Notes under the pieces: generated by a model
What the model saw: the letters and a program-made list of their open reading frames with translations, nothing else
Told to the model about the DNA's origin: nothing
Database searches by the model: none
Made by a program: the position numbers and the translations under genes
Shown here: positions 1-8,224 of the stretch, one piece after another
How positions within the stretch are numbered: the stretch's first letter is position 1
Layout of the letters: each line of letters begins with the position of its first letter
Source: a virus
Virus record (IMG/VR): IMGVR_UViG_3300047551_000719
Location: 1 to 39,104 of that record
Length of the DNA: 39,104 nucleotides
Reading direction: 5' to 3' (one strand)

Positions 1-70
1 GGTGAATCCTATTATTCTTCTAGATTTTAACAAAGCCATTTCCCTAGAAATAAAGCTGACACATGGATAA
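1..70 (+). CDS. 3' end of an unidentified upstream gene (partial)
   Basis: Reading from base 2, the frame is open from the left edge to a TAA at 68-70 and encodes 22 residues ending in EIKLTHG. It would overlap the next start codon (ATG at 63) by 8 bases, which fits the overlapping style of the genes downstream. The other two frames stop at 3-5 and 28-30. The fragment is too short to name a product. The alternative is that this is only non-coding leader for the gene at 63. Confidence 0.4.
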   Translation, partial: VNPIILLDFNKAISLEIKLTHG

Positions 71-431
71 GCCTATTAGCCTGTCCATGAAGGACTATCT
101 GATTAGAAGACTGGCTGTAAAGCTCATGACCAGTGAAAAGACAATTGAGACGGTTATTAACCACCAGTTTCAGAGTGCTAACGAGGCGCTGTTAAATAAT
201 AAGACGATTGAGATTAGTGGGTTTGGGAAGTTTATATTTAACGACAAAAAGGCTTTGAAGAAGATGTCCAAATACAAGGACATACAAAGAGCCTATCAAA
301 GGCACCTGGAAAACCCAGAACTTAGCGAGAATAAGAGGCGTGTCACAGAGCTGAAGCTACAAAGCATAACAGAAGCCATAAACGCTCTAAAACCAAAAAT
401 TACAAATGAGTCAGTTGTCACAGATATATGA
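63..431 (+). CDS. HU/IHF-like DNA-binding protein
   Basis: This 122-residue protein resembles the HU/IHF family of nucleoid proteins, which bind and bend DNA as dimers. Residues about 25-60 carry the typical pattern: a helix pair followed by IEISGFGKFIFN, matching the conserved GFGxF turn at the base of the HU beta arm. The classical DNA-contacting arm (an R-x-P-x-T-G region) is not visible. A charged, probably coiled-coil helical tail fills residues about 62-120. HU-like proteins are common in crAss-like phages, where they may help condense or package DNA; the exact role here is inferred. The gene overlaps the next one by 26 bases. A second HU-like protein lies in the tail cluster at 17914. 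Confidence 0.75.
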   Translation: MDKPISLSMKDYLIRRLAVKLMTSEKTIETVINHQFQSANEALLNNKTIEISGFGKFIFNDKKALKKMSKYKDIQRAYQRHLENPELSENKRRVTELKLQSITEAINALKPKITNESVVTDI

Positions 432-699
432 GGGATGGAGAAACAAACTCCTGCCTCCCAAGGATCTGAAGCTCGTAATTGAAAAGACAAGCAAGGAAAG
501 GCTAGACATATGTGACAAATGTCCCCATCATTCCAAGCGCCATAAAACCATCAGACCAGATGAGCATTGCACCTATTGTGGGTGTACGCTCTCAGCCAAG
601 ACAAGGTGTCTCTCCTGTAAGTGCCCCATTGATAAATGGGAAGCGCTGGTGACACCTGAACAAGAAGACGAAATGATACCGCCTGATGGAAAGGAATAA
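406..699 (+). CDS. small zinc-ribbon protein
   Basis: This 97-residue protein has four closely spaced Cys pairs: CDKC, CTYCGC and CLSCKC, with two adjacent His residues after the first pair. The pattern suggests one or two structural zinc sites of zinc-ribbon or rubredoxin-like type. The stretch CGCTLSAKTR followed by CPIDKW is a pattern I associate with small phage proteins encoded near terminase genes; its function is unknown. It starts inside the previous gene (26-base overlap) and overlaps the next by 14 bases, so the three are probably translated from one message. It may be a regulatory or packaging accessory protein, but nothing in the sequence settles that. Confidence 0.7.
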   Translation: MSQLSQIYEGWRNKLLPPKDLKLVIEKTSKERLDICDKCPHHSKRHKTIRPDEHCTYCGCTLSAKTRCLSCKCPIDKWEALVTPEQEDEMIPPDGKE

Positions 700-919
700 C
701 GAAGTGCGCCTTAAGAAGATACCCCTACGTATGTTCTTAGAGGCTCTAACAGACATCTATGAAAGAGGTGTAGATTATGTAGATATTATAGGAGTGCCAG
801 GAGAAGAACAAGACTCCATAGGCATTTCTGTAAAGGAAGAATATTTTGCCAAAGAGGAAGATGATGATGACAATGATGATAATTCCCTCTCTGATAGTGA
901 TTTAAACCAACTAATATGA
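686..919 (+). CDS. small acidic hypothetical protein
   Basis: This 77-residue protein is not recognised. The N-terminal half (KKIPLRMFLEALTDIYERG, then VDYVDIIGVPG) looks like a helix followed by beta strands. The C-terminal third is very acidic, with a run of Asp residues at about 59-65, so the protein would carry strong negative charge. The start overlaps the zinc-ribbon gene by 14 bases, and the stop codon forms an ATGA overlap with the next small gene. Acidic tails are seen in DNA mimics and in protein-binding adaptors, but no function can be assigned. Confidence 0.65.
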   Translation: MERNNEVRLKKIPLRMFLEALTDIYERGVDYVDIIGVPGEEQDSIGISVKEEYFAKEEDDDDNDDNSLSDSDLNQLI

Positions 920-1095
920 ACCCTATAGTGGAAGCATGGCTTGTAATTGAAAAACTAGCTGCATTAATTGCCACCCCTGATGTAAGTGAGGAGGTGAAGA
1001 AACTAGCTAACGAAGAGATAGAGAAACTGCTCATCTCTGTTGTTAAGCCTAGTCTTTCTAAGTTTACAGCAGCAAGTTCAGGCATTGTGCTGTAA
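916..1095 (+). CDS. small hypothetical helical protein
   Basis: A 59-residue reading frame begins at an ATG that overlaps the preceding TGA (ATGA at 916-919) and ends at TAA 1093-1095. The product is mostly predicted helix, with a pattern such as EEVKKLANEEIEKLL in the middle that could form a coiled coil. The tight stop/start coupling and the absence of any other gene in this 180-base interval support it being real. It is not recognised, and its position among small pre-terminase genes says only that it belongs to the same operon. Confidence 0.6.
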   Translation: MNPIVEAWLVIEKLAALIATPDVSEEVKKLANEEIEKLLISVVKPSLSKFTAASSGIVL

Positions 1096-1106
1096 ACTAA
1101 TTGATT

Positions 1107-1388
1107 ATGAAAAAATCAAGCTATTATCAACAAATTCTTCAGGTGCTTGACACCCTGAATTCAAACTACCCAGCCTATAATATGGGTAGACATCTGGCCA
1201 CAGCGTTAGATGAATATGGAGACCTCTGGGGAATTTCAGATAGAGAAATGCTGTTTGCCTTAGAGAAGTATAAGGCTCAGCTAGAAATGGACATCCCTCA
1301 TACAGATGATAATGAGCTAGATCAGATAATCAAGGACGGGATGAACCTAGATGACATTTTAAAAGAAGATGATGGCGAAGACTATTAA
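1107..1388 (+). CDS. conserved small acidic phage protein
   Basis: This 93-residue protein is predicted to be mostly helical. The ATG at 1107 is preferred over an in-frame TTG at 1101. The central text includes YNMGRHLATALDEYGDLWG and ISDREMLFALEKY, and the C-terminus is acidic (DGMNLDDILKEDDGEDY). I recall similar small proteins near terminase genes in Bacteroidota phages, but their function is unknown to me. It overlaps the following gene by 17 to 20 bases, depending on which ATG that gene uses. Confidence 0.7.
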   Translation: MKKSSYYQQILQVLDTLNSNYPAYNMGRHLATALDEYGDLWGISDREMLFALEKYKAQLEMDIPHTDDNELDQIIKDGMNLDDILKEDDGEDY

Positions 1389-1707
1389 AAAAACTACATA
1401 CATAAATACAGAGCTTGATTGGGCTGAACAACAGCTCACATCGTGGAAAGCTTATGTAGATGCCAATCCCCTGCACGAACTAAAAGACCGTGTAGAGTGG
1501 AAACCCACATCCAAAGGAGGTATGATACCTATGGTGATTGCTTCCATCGAGGCTCAAGGTAAGTTTATACAGGAAACGATGAAAAACTACCTAGCCCTTT
1601 TAGAAGTGGTGGAAAAACTGCGTGAGAAAGAAGAAGCTAAGGTGGAGGTGAGGGGAAATGGTGAGTTAAGCTCTATGGCTGAAGACTTTCTTAGAAGCAG
1701 ACGATGA
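1369..1707 (+). CDS. possible small terminase subunit
   Basis: This 112-residue protein is encoded directly upstream of the large terminase, with an ATGA overlap (1704-1707). Adjacent ATGs at 1369 and 1372 are both possible starts. The protein contains a WKPTSKGGMIPM segment and then a long charged helix (residues about 55-95, such as MKNYLALLEVVEKLREKEEAK) suited to oligomerisation. Small terminase subunits are often encoded immediately before TerL and use helical regions to form rings that recognise DNA. No helix-turn-helix is obvious, so this rests on position and size. It could equally be an unrelated conserved protein. Confidence 0.4.
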   Translation: MMAKTIKKTTYINTELDWAEQQLTSWKAYVDANPLHELKDRVEWKPTSKGGMIPMVIASIEAQGKFIQETMKNYLALLEVVEKLREKEEAKVEVRGNGELSSMAEDFLRSRR

Positions 1708-3728
1708 GTGATATACAAAGCATAGACTACAAAGATTGGTACATTAACCAACCACGTATTCCTGACCGTGAGTCAGCAGAATACAAACCATTCTTTGACT
1801 TCCACAAGAATATATGCTTAAACGGGTGCATGATGAATGGAACATACATCAATCCATTCCTCTATTGGCACCTCAATATATGGCATACAGAAGTGGATGT
1901 TGTAGATGAAAGAGGTAGAATATATCAGAAATATGCAAACCCCCTGCTACGTGATAACGAGTGGGTGGTGACAAACGAAATAGACAGAGCTCAATATGAG
2001 AAGAAAGGTTTGGTGATATTAGGCATCAGACGTTTTGCCAAGTCTGTCATTGAGGCCAGTTATATCGGATGGGGCGCAACATTTGACGAGAATTCCCAGA
2101 ATGTGATCGCTGGGTTGAATGCTCCAGATATCAAGCTGATCACAGATAAGCTGGACAAGGGCCTCAACTTCCTACCAGAAGCCTGGAGATGGCAAAGGGT
2201 GGAAGACAACTGGAAAAACCAAGTGACCCTTGGTATTAAAACCAAATCAGGAGAACGTATTCCGTTCTCCCAAATTCTCATACGTAACCTAGATGAGGGT
2301 AATAACGAAGAGGCTATTGCAGGTACAAAACCACGTAAACTAATTATAGATGAGATTGGTAAAGGCAATTTCCTCAGAGGCTTCCAAGCTGCTGTACCAG
2401 GTTTCACCACTCCTTACGGATGGGGTTGTTCTCCCATTCTTACAGGTACTGGTGGTGATATGAAAAGGTTCATGGATGCGAAGAGTCTAATGTTTGATGT
2501 AGACAATTTCAACTTTCTTACATACAACAATGAGAAAGATGAAAAGCGTGTTCATGGTTTGTTTATTTCGTATAAATACAGAATGGAGGCTAAAGAGCCT
2601 TCTACACTTGGAGCTTTTCTAAAACAACCAGAAGATAGTCCTCTTAATGAGGTGCCTATGCTGGTGAGCAATGAAGAGAAAGCTAAAGAGATTACAGAAA
2701 CCAACTTAGAACGTTTAAAGAAAGCAGGAGATAGGGTGGCCTATCTAAAAGAGAAGATGTACTATCCCATTGAGGTGGATGACATCTTCTTAAATGAGGA
2801 CACTAACATATTTGACATAGAAGCAGCTAAACGTCAGAAGTTCAGGATATTACAACAAGAGCGCACAGGTATTCCTGTTGTTTTATTTCATGATGGGGAG
2901 AAGATAGCGCATGAGTTTACAGACAAACAACCCATCACCAACTTCCCTCTTAAGAACAGTGATTTAAAAGATGCTCCTGTTGTCATATATGAGTTTCCTA
3001 TTGAGAACCCTCCTTATGGCCTATATGTAGCAGGTGTGGACCCTTATAGACAAGGACAATCTGCATATTCTTCCTCTCTTGGCTCTGTGTATGTTTATAA
3101 AAGAATGCACGACATAACAGGAGAGAAATATCAAGATATGTTTGTAGCTAGCTATTGTGCTCGCCCTGATAAGAAAGAAACTTGGGAAGAACAAGCTAGA
3201 CTACTAATTAAATACTACAATGCTAGGACACTGTGTGAAAATGATGACATCTCCTTTATAGAATACATGAAAGCTAAGGGGGATGCTCACTATTTAGAGA
3301 AGCAACCTGAGTGGTTAAAAGAGATTGTGCCTGGTACAACAGTGAAACGTGAATATGGGGTGCACCGCTCAAGTCAGAAGATAATTGACTATCTTCACAA
3401 CTGTCTAAAGAAATACATGGAAGAATCTGTGTACAAAGAGACAGATGAGAATGGAGATGTGATAAAAGAAATCCTAGGTGTGAGTAAAATTCTAGATCCT
3501 GTGCTGCTAGAGGAGATTATACAATACAACGATCAGGGCAACTTTGACCGTATTGTAGCTGCAGAACTAGCTATTGCACAGGCTTTAAAGATGGACCCCA
3601 TTCTAGGCAAGGTGGGTGGATCAGGCGATGGAAGAGTGCAAGCACTCTTTAAACCAAACAGAAATAACCAACTGTTTACAGAATCAAGAGGACTATTTCA
3701 AAGAAAAAAAAGTAAATTGTTCATATAA
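1704..3728 (+). CDS. terL: terminase large subunit (packaging ATPase-nuclease)
   Basis: This 674-residue protein is the motor that pumps phage DNA into the prohead at the portal and cuts the concatemer. The ATPase half shows a Walker A-like GIRRFAKS at residues 107-114, a Walker B strand LIIDE at 213-217, and a candidate coupling motif (TGTGG) at about 248-252. The RNase H-like nuclease half shows VAGVDPY (Asp446), the CENDD segment (Glu512, Asp514), and NFDRIVAAELAI (Asp615), in the order expected for the three acidic metal-binding motifs. The length is in the usual range for phage TerL. It overlaps the genes on both sides (ATGA and TAATG), so it is translationally coupled to the portal. Confidence 0.95.
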   Translation: MSDIQSIDYKDWYINQPRIPDRESAEYKPFFDFHKNICLNGCMMNGTYINPFLYWHLNIWHTEVDVVDERGRIYQKYANPLLRDNEWVVTNEIDRAQYEKKGLVILGIRRFAKSVIEASYIGWGATFDENSQNVIAGLNAPDIKLITDKLDKGLNFLPEAWRWQRVEDNWKNQVTLGIKTKSGERIPFSQILIRNLDEGNNEEAIAGTKPRKLIIDEIGKGNFLRGFQAAVPGFTTPYGWGCSPILTGTGGDMKRFMDAKSLMFDVDNFNFLTYNNEKDEKRVHGLFISYKYRMEAKEPSTLGAFLKQPEDSPLNEVPMLVSNEEKAKEITETNLERLKKAGDRVAYLKEKMYYPIEVDDIFLNEDTNIFDIEAAKRQKFRILQQERTGIPVVLFHDGEKIAHEFTDKQPITNFPLKNSDLKDAPVVIYEFPIENPPYGLYVAGVDPYRQGQSAYSSSLGSVYVYKRMHDITGEKYQDMFVASYCARPDKKETWEEQARLLIKYYNARTLCENDDISFIEYMKAKGDAHYLEKQPEWLKEIVPGTTVKREYGVHRSSQKIIDYLHNCLKKYMEESVYKETDENGDVIKEILGVSKILDPVLLEEIIQYNDQGNFDRIVAAELAIAQALKMDPILGKVGGSGDGRVQALFKPNRNNQLFTESRGLFQRKKSKLFI

Positions 3729-6322
3729 TGGCAATTATTAGATATACGAAAGATGCTACCATTAGGTATGCCTATCTCAACATATTCCCTGACCAGTTTA
3801 AGACAGACAAGGAAAAGCAGGATGAGAGTTGGATAAAGAACACCATGGACTACTTTGCAAACAAGGCATATGCTGAGTATGTAAAGAACCGTGACACATT
3901 TGTTAAAAACTATGACCTGATGAAGGGTATTCTTCGCATGGAGGACTTCTATCAAGAGCCACAGGTGAGAAGTTTTACAGATGTGCTAACAGCTGATTTA
4001 CAGCTACCTGCATATGTAAAGATGTATTCCATCATCACCACACCTGTAAACGAGCTGGTAGGTGAAATCACAAAACGCCCAGACACTTTTCGTGTAAAGG
4101 CATTTGATGATGATAGTCAGGCTGAAGAGCTAGAATTTAAAACAGGCATTCTTCAGCAATACGTTATTGCACAAGCTAAGAGAAAAATCTTAGAGAAAGC
4201 TGCTATTGTAGGAGAGGACATGGATGAAGAAGAGCTTGATGCAATGACAATGGATCAGGTGAAAGATCAACTTGACAGCTACACATCTGTGGCTGAGAAG
4301 TGGGCTAATCACGTTCTAACATGTCAAAAAGCTGAATTCAATCTGAAGGAAAAGAGCGAAGATGCATTTCGCGATATGCTAATTTCTGGCAGAGAATTCT
4401 ATCACATATATGAAGACAACTCAAAGCTTGGATTTAATATTGAGGTGGCTAACCCCAAGAATACATGGTTTCTTACAACTCCTGATAGGAAGTATATTTC
4501 TGACCCTACAGGTAGAGCACAAGGTGCTTATGCCGCTGGTACAGTGCAAGTTATGGAGCTTTCAGAAATCATTGAAAGCATTCCTGATCTCACTAAAGAA
4601 GAGATTGATCACCTCAGGAGCTCATTACAAGACTATGGACTTATCAATGTACGTGAGTCTAATCTGGGCAATCCTAATGCTATTCCTGGTATAGACTCAG
4701 TGACATATGATACATATGATCCTCTTGTTCTTCAGACACGTATGATTATTGAATCAGAGATGAAGGAGAACAATGATGGACTAAAAGACTTCTTGGGCCT
4801 TACATCAAACGTTAGCTCTTTTGGTTATAAATACGTTGTTGTACGTTGCTATTGGATAAGTAAGAAGAAGATAGGTAAACTCATCTATTTAGATGAGATT
4901 GGTAACGAGCAGTCCATCCTTGTAGATGAAAACTACAAGAGTGGCACTATTCCTACACAACAGAGTTTAGAATGGGGATGGGTGAATCAGTGGTATCAAG
5001 GAATCAAGATTGGTCCAGACATCTACCACATCAAGCCCTACAAACTACTCAACTATTGTCCCATCATAGGCACAACATTCGAGGTGAAGAACACAGAGGC
5101 TAAGTCTCTTGTTGACCTCATGAAGCCTTTCCAGGTGATATACAATGTTTGTATGAACCAGCTCTACAAGTTGCTAGAGAAGGAAGTGGGTAAGGTGTAT
5201 CTCACATCTATCAGGCACATTCCTGTTCCTAAGGATGGTGATGCTCAGGATGCATTAGACATCTGGGAAATGGAAGCACGTAATCGTGGTGTTGTGTTTA
5301 TTGATGACAGCCCTGAGAACTTAAAGAGTCCTTCTAGCTTTAATCAGTTTAGAGATATTGATCTTACACGTACACAAGAGATACAATCTCGTTATACACT
5401 AGCTCAACAAGTGAAGAATGAATGTTGGGAGCTTGTGGGTATGAGTAGACAAAGACTTGGTTCTGTGTCAGCTAGTGAATCTGCTACAGGTACACAAGCA
5501 GCTATACAACAATCTTATTCTCAGACAGAACCTCTGTTTGTAGCACACGAATATGTAATGGGTCAGCTCTATCAAGCAATCATTGATGCTGCCCTGTATG
5601 TAGAAAGCAAGAAGCCTCAGTCCACCCTCAGCTATATTACAAACGAGGGTGAATCAGCTTTTGTTACGGTGAATGGTACAGACCTTAGATTCCGTGATTT
5701 GAAGGTGTTCCTCACCAACCGTCCTGATGACACTAGAATGTTTGAAGAGCTGCGTCAGCTTGCTCAGCCTCTGATGCAGAATGGTGGAAGCTTGTATGAT
5801 GTGATTGAGCTTTACAGCACCAAGTCTATGAGACAGATGAAGAAGGTGTTCAAAGAGCTTCGTGACAGACAACAGGCTATGCAAGAGCAACAGCTTCAGA
5901 TTCAACAGCAACAAGTGGAGCAACAAGGTCAGATTGCACAGGCTCAAATGCAACAAGCTCAAATTCAGAAAGAACAGGATATTGCAAACGAGAACTACCA
6001 AAATGAGCTTGACCGTATAAACAAGAAAGAGATAGCCCTAATAAATGCTGAAGCTAAGAGCATGGGTATGGGACTTGCAGATGTGGATGCATCAGGTGTT
6101 CCTGATGTGTTGGAAATCAGCAAGTTAGCCACAGAACAAGACAAAGCTAGCAAGGACTTCCAGGCTAGAATGGCTGACATAAATTCTAAAAATAGACTAG
6201 CTGCTGAGAAACTAGCTATTGAAAAAGAAAAGCTACAGGTGGCTAGAGAAAACCAGGCAAATGACTTAGCTATAGCTAAAGAGAACGCAAAAGGAAGAGC
6301 AAAGAAACCTAAGAAAGAATAA
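3728..6322 (+). CDS. portal protein
   Basis: This 864-residue protein would form the dodecameric ring at one capsid vertex through which DNA passes. It follows TerL with a TAATG overlap, the standard position. The N-terminal 250 residues are helical. The middle contains a typical portal-like segment (SEDAFRDMLISGREFYHIYE followed by NPKNTWFLT). Residues about 560-600 (QEIQSRYTLAQQVKNECWE through SASESATGTQAAIQQS) resemble the portal stem and loop region. The C-terminal 150 residues are Gln-, Glu- and Lys-rich coiled coil (about 715-860), probably the barrel inside the head. The large size fits crAss-like portals, though no search was run. Confidence 0.92.
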   Translation: MAIIRYTKDATIRYAYLNIFPDQFKTDKEKQDESWIKNTMDYFANKAYAEYVKNRDTFVKNYDLMKGILRMEDFYQEPQVRSFTDVLTADLQLPAYVKMYSIITTPVNELVGEITKRPDTFRVKAFDDDSQAEELEFKTGILQQYVIAQAKRKILEKAAIVGEDMDEEELDAMTMDQVKDQLDSYTSVAEKWANHVLTCQKAEFNLKEKSEDAFRDMLISGREFYHIYEDNSKLGFNIEVANPKNTWFLTTPDRKYISDPTGRAQGAYAAGTVQVMELSEIIESIPDLTKEEIDHLRSSLQDYGLINVRESNLGNPNAIPGIDSVTYDTYDPLVLQTRMIIESEMKENNDGLKDFLGLTSNVSSFGYKYVVVRCYWISKKKIGKLIYLDEIGNEQSILVDENYKSGTIPTQQSLEWGWVNQWYQGIKIGPDIYHIKPYKLLNYCPIIGTTFEVKNTEAKSLVDLMKPFQVIYNVCMNQLYKLLEKEVGKVYLTSIRHIPVPKDGDAQDALDIWEMEARNRGVVFIDDSPENLKSPSSFNQFRDIDLTRTQEIQSRYTLAQQVKNECWELVGMSRQRLGSVSASESATGTQAAIQQSYSQTEPLFVAHEYVMGQLYQAIIDAALYVESKKPQSTLSYITNEGESAFVTVNGTDLRFRDLKVFLTNRPDDTRMFEELRQLAQPLMQNGGSLYDVIELYSTKSMRQMKKVFKELRDRQQAMQEQQLQIQQQQVEQQGQIAQAQMQQAQIQKEQDIANENYQNELDRINKKEIALINAEAKSMGMGLADVDASGVPDVLEISKLATEQDKASKDFQARMADINSKNRLAAEKLAIEKEKLQVARENQANDLAIAKENAKGRAKKPKKE

Positions 6323-6555
6323 TGGATAAAGAAACCACGGTTGACGAGATTTTCCCTTTTGATCCCATCCCTCATGAAGACATCACAGCCTGTATACAGG
6401 CTATGGGTGTGATTGAGGATATGGACACTGTTCTTATGTCTGATGAGGAAGTGGAAATGGTGAATGGAATAAGAAGAATGTCGTTACTAATTACTTATCA
6501 GGCTCTTAAAGAGATATTTGAGGGTAGTCAATATGGAAATAACCAACCCACATAA
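6322..6555 (+). CDS. small acidic helical hypothetical protein
   Basis: This 77-residue protein is coupled to the portal gene by a TAATG overlap. It is acidic at the N-terminus and helical throughout (MSDEEVEMVNGIRRMSLLIT). It is not recognised. Its stop lies 22 bases inside the next gene, so the pair are probably made together. Placement between portal and scaffold suggests a packaging or head-assembly accessory role, but that is inference. Confidence 0.65.
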   Translation: MDKETTVDEIFPFDPIPHEDITACIQAMGVIEDMDTVLMSDEEVEMVNGIRRMSLLITYQALKEIFEGSQYGNNQPT

Positions 6556-6787
6556 GGTAGAACACAGAAAGCTAGGAAAAGAAAGAGCGTGGGGAATTGC
6601 CTGGATGGAGGAAAATAAGATAAGTATAGACCCAAGTTTAAGGGGATATAGGTATCTTCTCTACCTCCTTCATGAGCATTTCCACCTAAAACACCCTGAC
6701 TGGAGTGAGACAAAGGTAAGAAAAGAGTCCTCTCTCACAGCCAGATTTCTATGGAAAATGGGATTTAGGTGGGTAGAATTAAAGTAA
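6533..6787 (+). CDS. mini zinc metallopeptidase-like protein (HExxH)
   Basis: This 84-residue protein starts at ATG 6533; an in-frame TTG at 6518 is less likely. It contains LLHEHFHLKHPDW: an HExxH zinc-binding motif with a further His shortly after, as in small SprT- or ImmA-like metallopeptidases. Upstream, KISIDPSLRGYRYL resembles the strand before the catalytic helix, and the protein ends FLWKMGFRWVEL. Similar very short proteins occur in many phages; whether they cleave anything is unknown to me. Lying just before the scaffold gene, it could be a cryptic prohead maturation protease, but most phage homologues are simply annotated as metallopeptidase-like. Confidence 0.7.
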   Translation: MEITNPHKVEHRKLGKERAWGIAWMEENKISIDPSLRGYRYLLYLLHEHFHLKHPDWSETKVRKESSLTARFLWKMGFRWVELK

Positions 6788-6916
6788 GTTGATTAGAGTA
6801 AAATAATTTAATGCTATATTATTTGCAAAAATTGTTTATATAGCTACATAACTCTTTGCTATTCAATACACTTTATATACTTTTACGTTTCATAAACCAA
6901 TCAAAAACAACTACAT
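6788..6916 (+). promoter_or_regulatory. AT-rich leader with a Bacteroidota-type promoter candidate
   Basis: This 129-base AT-rich gap separates the packaging genes from the head genes. It contains TTTG at 6855-6858, 19 bases, then TACTTTTA at 6878-6885. That is close to the Bacteroidota promoter (TTTG near -33 and TAnnTTTG near -7); only the last base of the -7 box differs. The scaffold start codon lies 31 bases after the box. The arrangement closely matches the candidate at 15876-15907. No strong hairpin is visible in the gap. Confidence 0.5.
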
Positions 6917-6920
6917 ATGG
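6906..6920 (+). repeat. 15-base start-region repeat, copy 1
   Basis: AACAACTACATATGG spans the scaffold start codon (ATG at 6917). The same 15 bases span the start codon at 9949. The bases just before are also similar (CCAATCAAA here, CCAAATAAA there). It probably works as an A-rich translation-initiation region. Confidence 0.75.
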
Positions 6921-8197
6921 CTGAGAACTTAGATAGTCCGTCATTTGGAAATTTTAGTATCCAAGACACAATGGAAATGGGACTGGGTAGTCAGGAGTTG
7001 ATGAACGACTTGATGGGCCCTGAAACCTCTACGAGCAATCCTGATGATATTCAAGAGATTGTGAAAGAGGCCACACCTCCAGAAGCCCCCAAGGCACCAG
7101 ATGTGCCCAAAGGGAAAGAGATTGTCCCAAAGGCAGATGGTGAACAACTTACAGGCCAAGACCTCATCTCTAGCTTCCTAGGCGATAATACGGAAGAAGA
7201 GACACAAGAGGCTGAACCTCAAGAAGTTGCAAAACCTAAGAAAGCTGCTAAACTTGAACAAGCCCCTGCTGCTGAAGAACAAACAGAAGAGGGAGCAGAA
7301 GAACAAGAACAAGTGAGCCAGTTTACAGCTCTTTCAAAAGACCTGTTTAAACTGGGTGTGTTTTCCAAAGATGAAGATGAAGAAGATGTTGCTATTGACA
7401 CCCCTGAAGCTTTTCTGGAAAGATTCCAGAATGAAAAGAAAAAGGGAGCTATTGAGATGGTAAACAGCTTCATCGGTCAATTTGGTGAAGACTATCAACA
7501 AGCATTCGATGCTATATTCGTAAAGGGTGTTAACCCAAAAGAGTATTTCGGAACTTATAATAATGTAGTGAGCTTTGCTGAAATGGATCTGTCACAAGAG
7601 AACAATCAAGTGGCAGTGATTAAGCAAGCGTTAGCTGACCAAGGATTTGAGCCTGATGATATTAATACAGAAGTGGAAAGGCTCAAAAACTACGGAGATC
7701 TGGAAAATGTGGCTACAAAGCACCACAAGGTGTTAGTAAAGAAAGAAGCTCAGAAGCTAGCTCAAATGGAGCAAAAGGCTGAGCAAGAGCTACAACAGAA
7801 ACAAGCTATTAAAAATCAATACATTAACAACGTTCAGCAAGTCCTACAGGATAAGCTGAAATCAAAGGAGTTCGATGGTATCCCCATCAATCCCAAACTA
7901 GCTAGCGAACTACAAGACTTCCTACTGGTGGATAAGTACAAGACAGCGTCTGGAGAAACACTCACAGACTTTGATCGTACCATCCTGGAATTGAAGAGGC
8001 CTGAGAACCATGCAACTAAAGTGAAGGTTGCTCTCCTCCTTAAAATCCTAGAGAAAGACCCCACGCTTTCCACCATTCAAAGAACAGGCGTTACAAAGAA
8101 ATCTAACGAACTGTTTGGGGAGGTAGCTAGACAAGTGACAAAGGCTAAGAGCACAACATCTGCTCAACAGCCCAAGACAAATTCATGGTTCTTATAA
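6917..8197 (+). CDS. capsid scaffold protein
   Basis: This 426-residue protein is encoded directly before the major capsid gene, the usual place for a scaffold. The first 140 residues are low-complexity, acidic and rich in Pro, Glu, Gln and Ala. Residues about 150-260 are helical, and residues about 265-310 form a strongly charged coiled coil (KKEAQKLAQMEQKAEQELQQ). A compact helical C-terminus follows and ends NSWFL. Scaffolds guide capsid assembly from inside the prohead and then leave or are degraded. No serine-protease motif is seen, so a separate prohead protease, if any, lies elsewhere. It has its own promoter-like leader. Confidence 0.75.
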   Translation: MAENLDSPSFGNFSIQDTMEMGLGSQELMNDLMGPETSTSNPDDIQEIVKEATPPEAPKAPDVPKGKEIVPKADGEQLTGQDLISSFLGDNTEEETQEAEPQEVAKPKKAAKLEQAPAAEEQTEEGAEEQEQVSQFTALSKDLFKLGVFSKDEDEEDVAIDTPEAFLERFQNEKKKGAIEMVNSFIGQFGEDYQQAFDAIFVKGVNPKEYFGTYNNVVSFAEMDLSQENNQVAVIKQALADQGFEPDDINTEVERLKNYGDLENVATKHHKVLVKKEAQKLAQMEQKAEQELQQKQAIKNQYINNVQQVLQDKLKSKEFDGIPINPKLASELQDFLLVDKYKTASGETLTDFDRTILELKRPENHATKVKVALLLKILEKDPTLSTIQRTGVTKKSNELFGEVARQVTKAKSTTSAQQPKTNSWFL

Positions 8198-8212
8198 ATT
8201 TTCACAAAATAA

Positions 8213-8217
8213 AAGGA
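8213..8217 (+). promoter_or_regulatory. Shine-Dalgarno-like site before the capsid gene
   Basis: AAGGA lies 7 bases before the capsid ATG at 8225, in a 27-base A-rich gap. Most other starts in the window have no such motif, so this may help drive high capsid synthesis. Confidence 0.4.
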
Positions 8218-8224
8218 TAACAAA

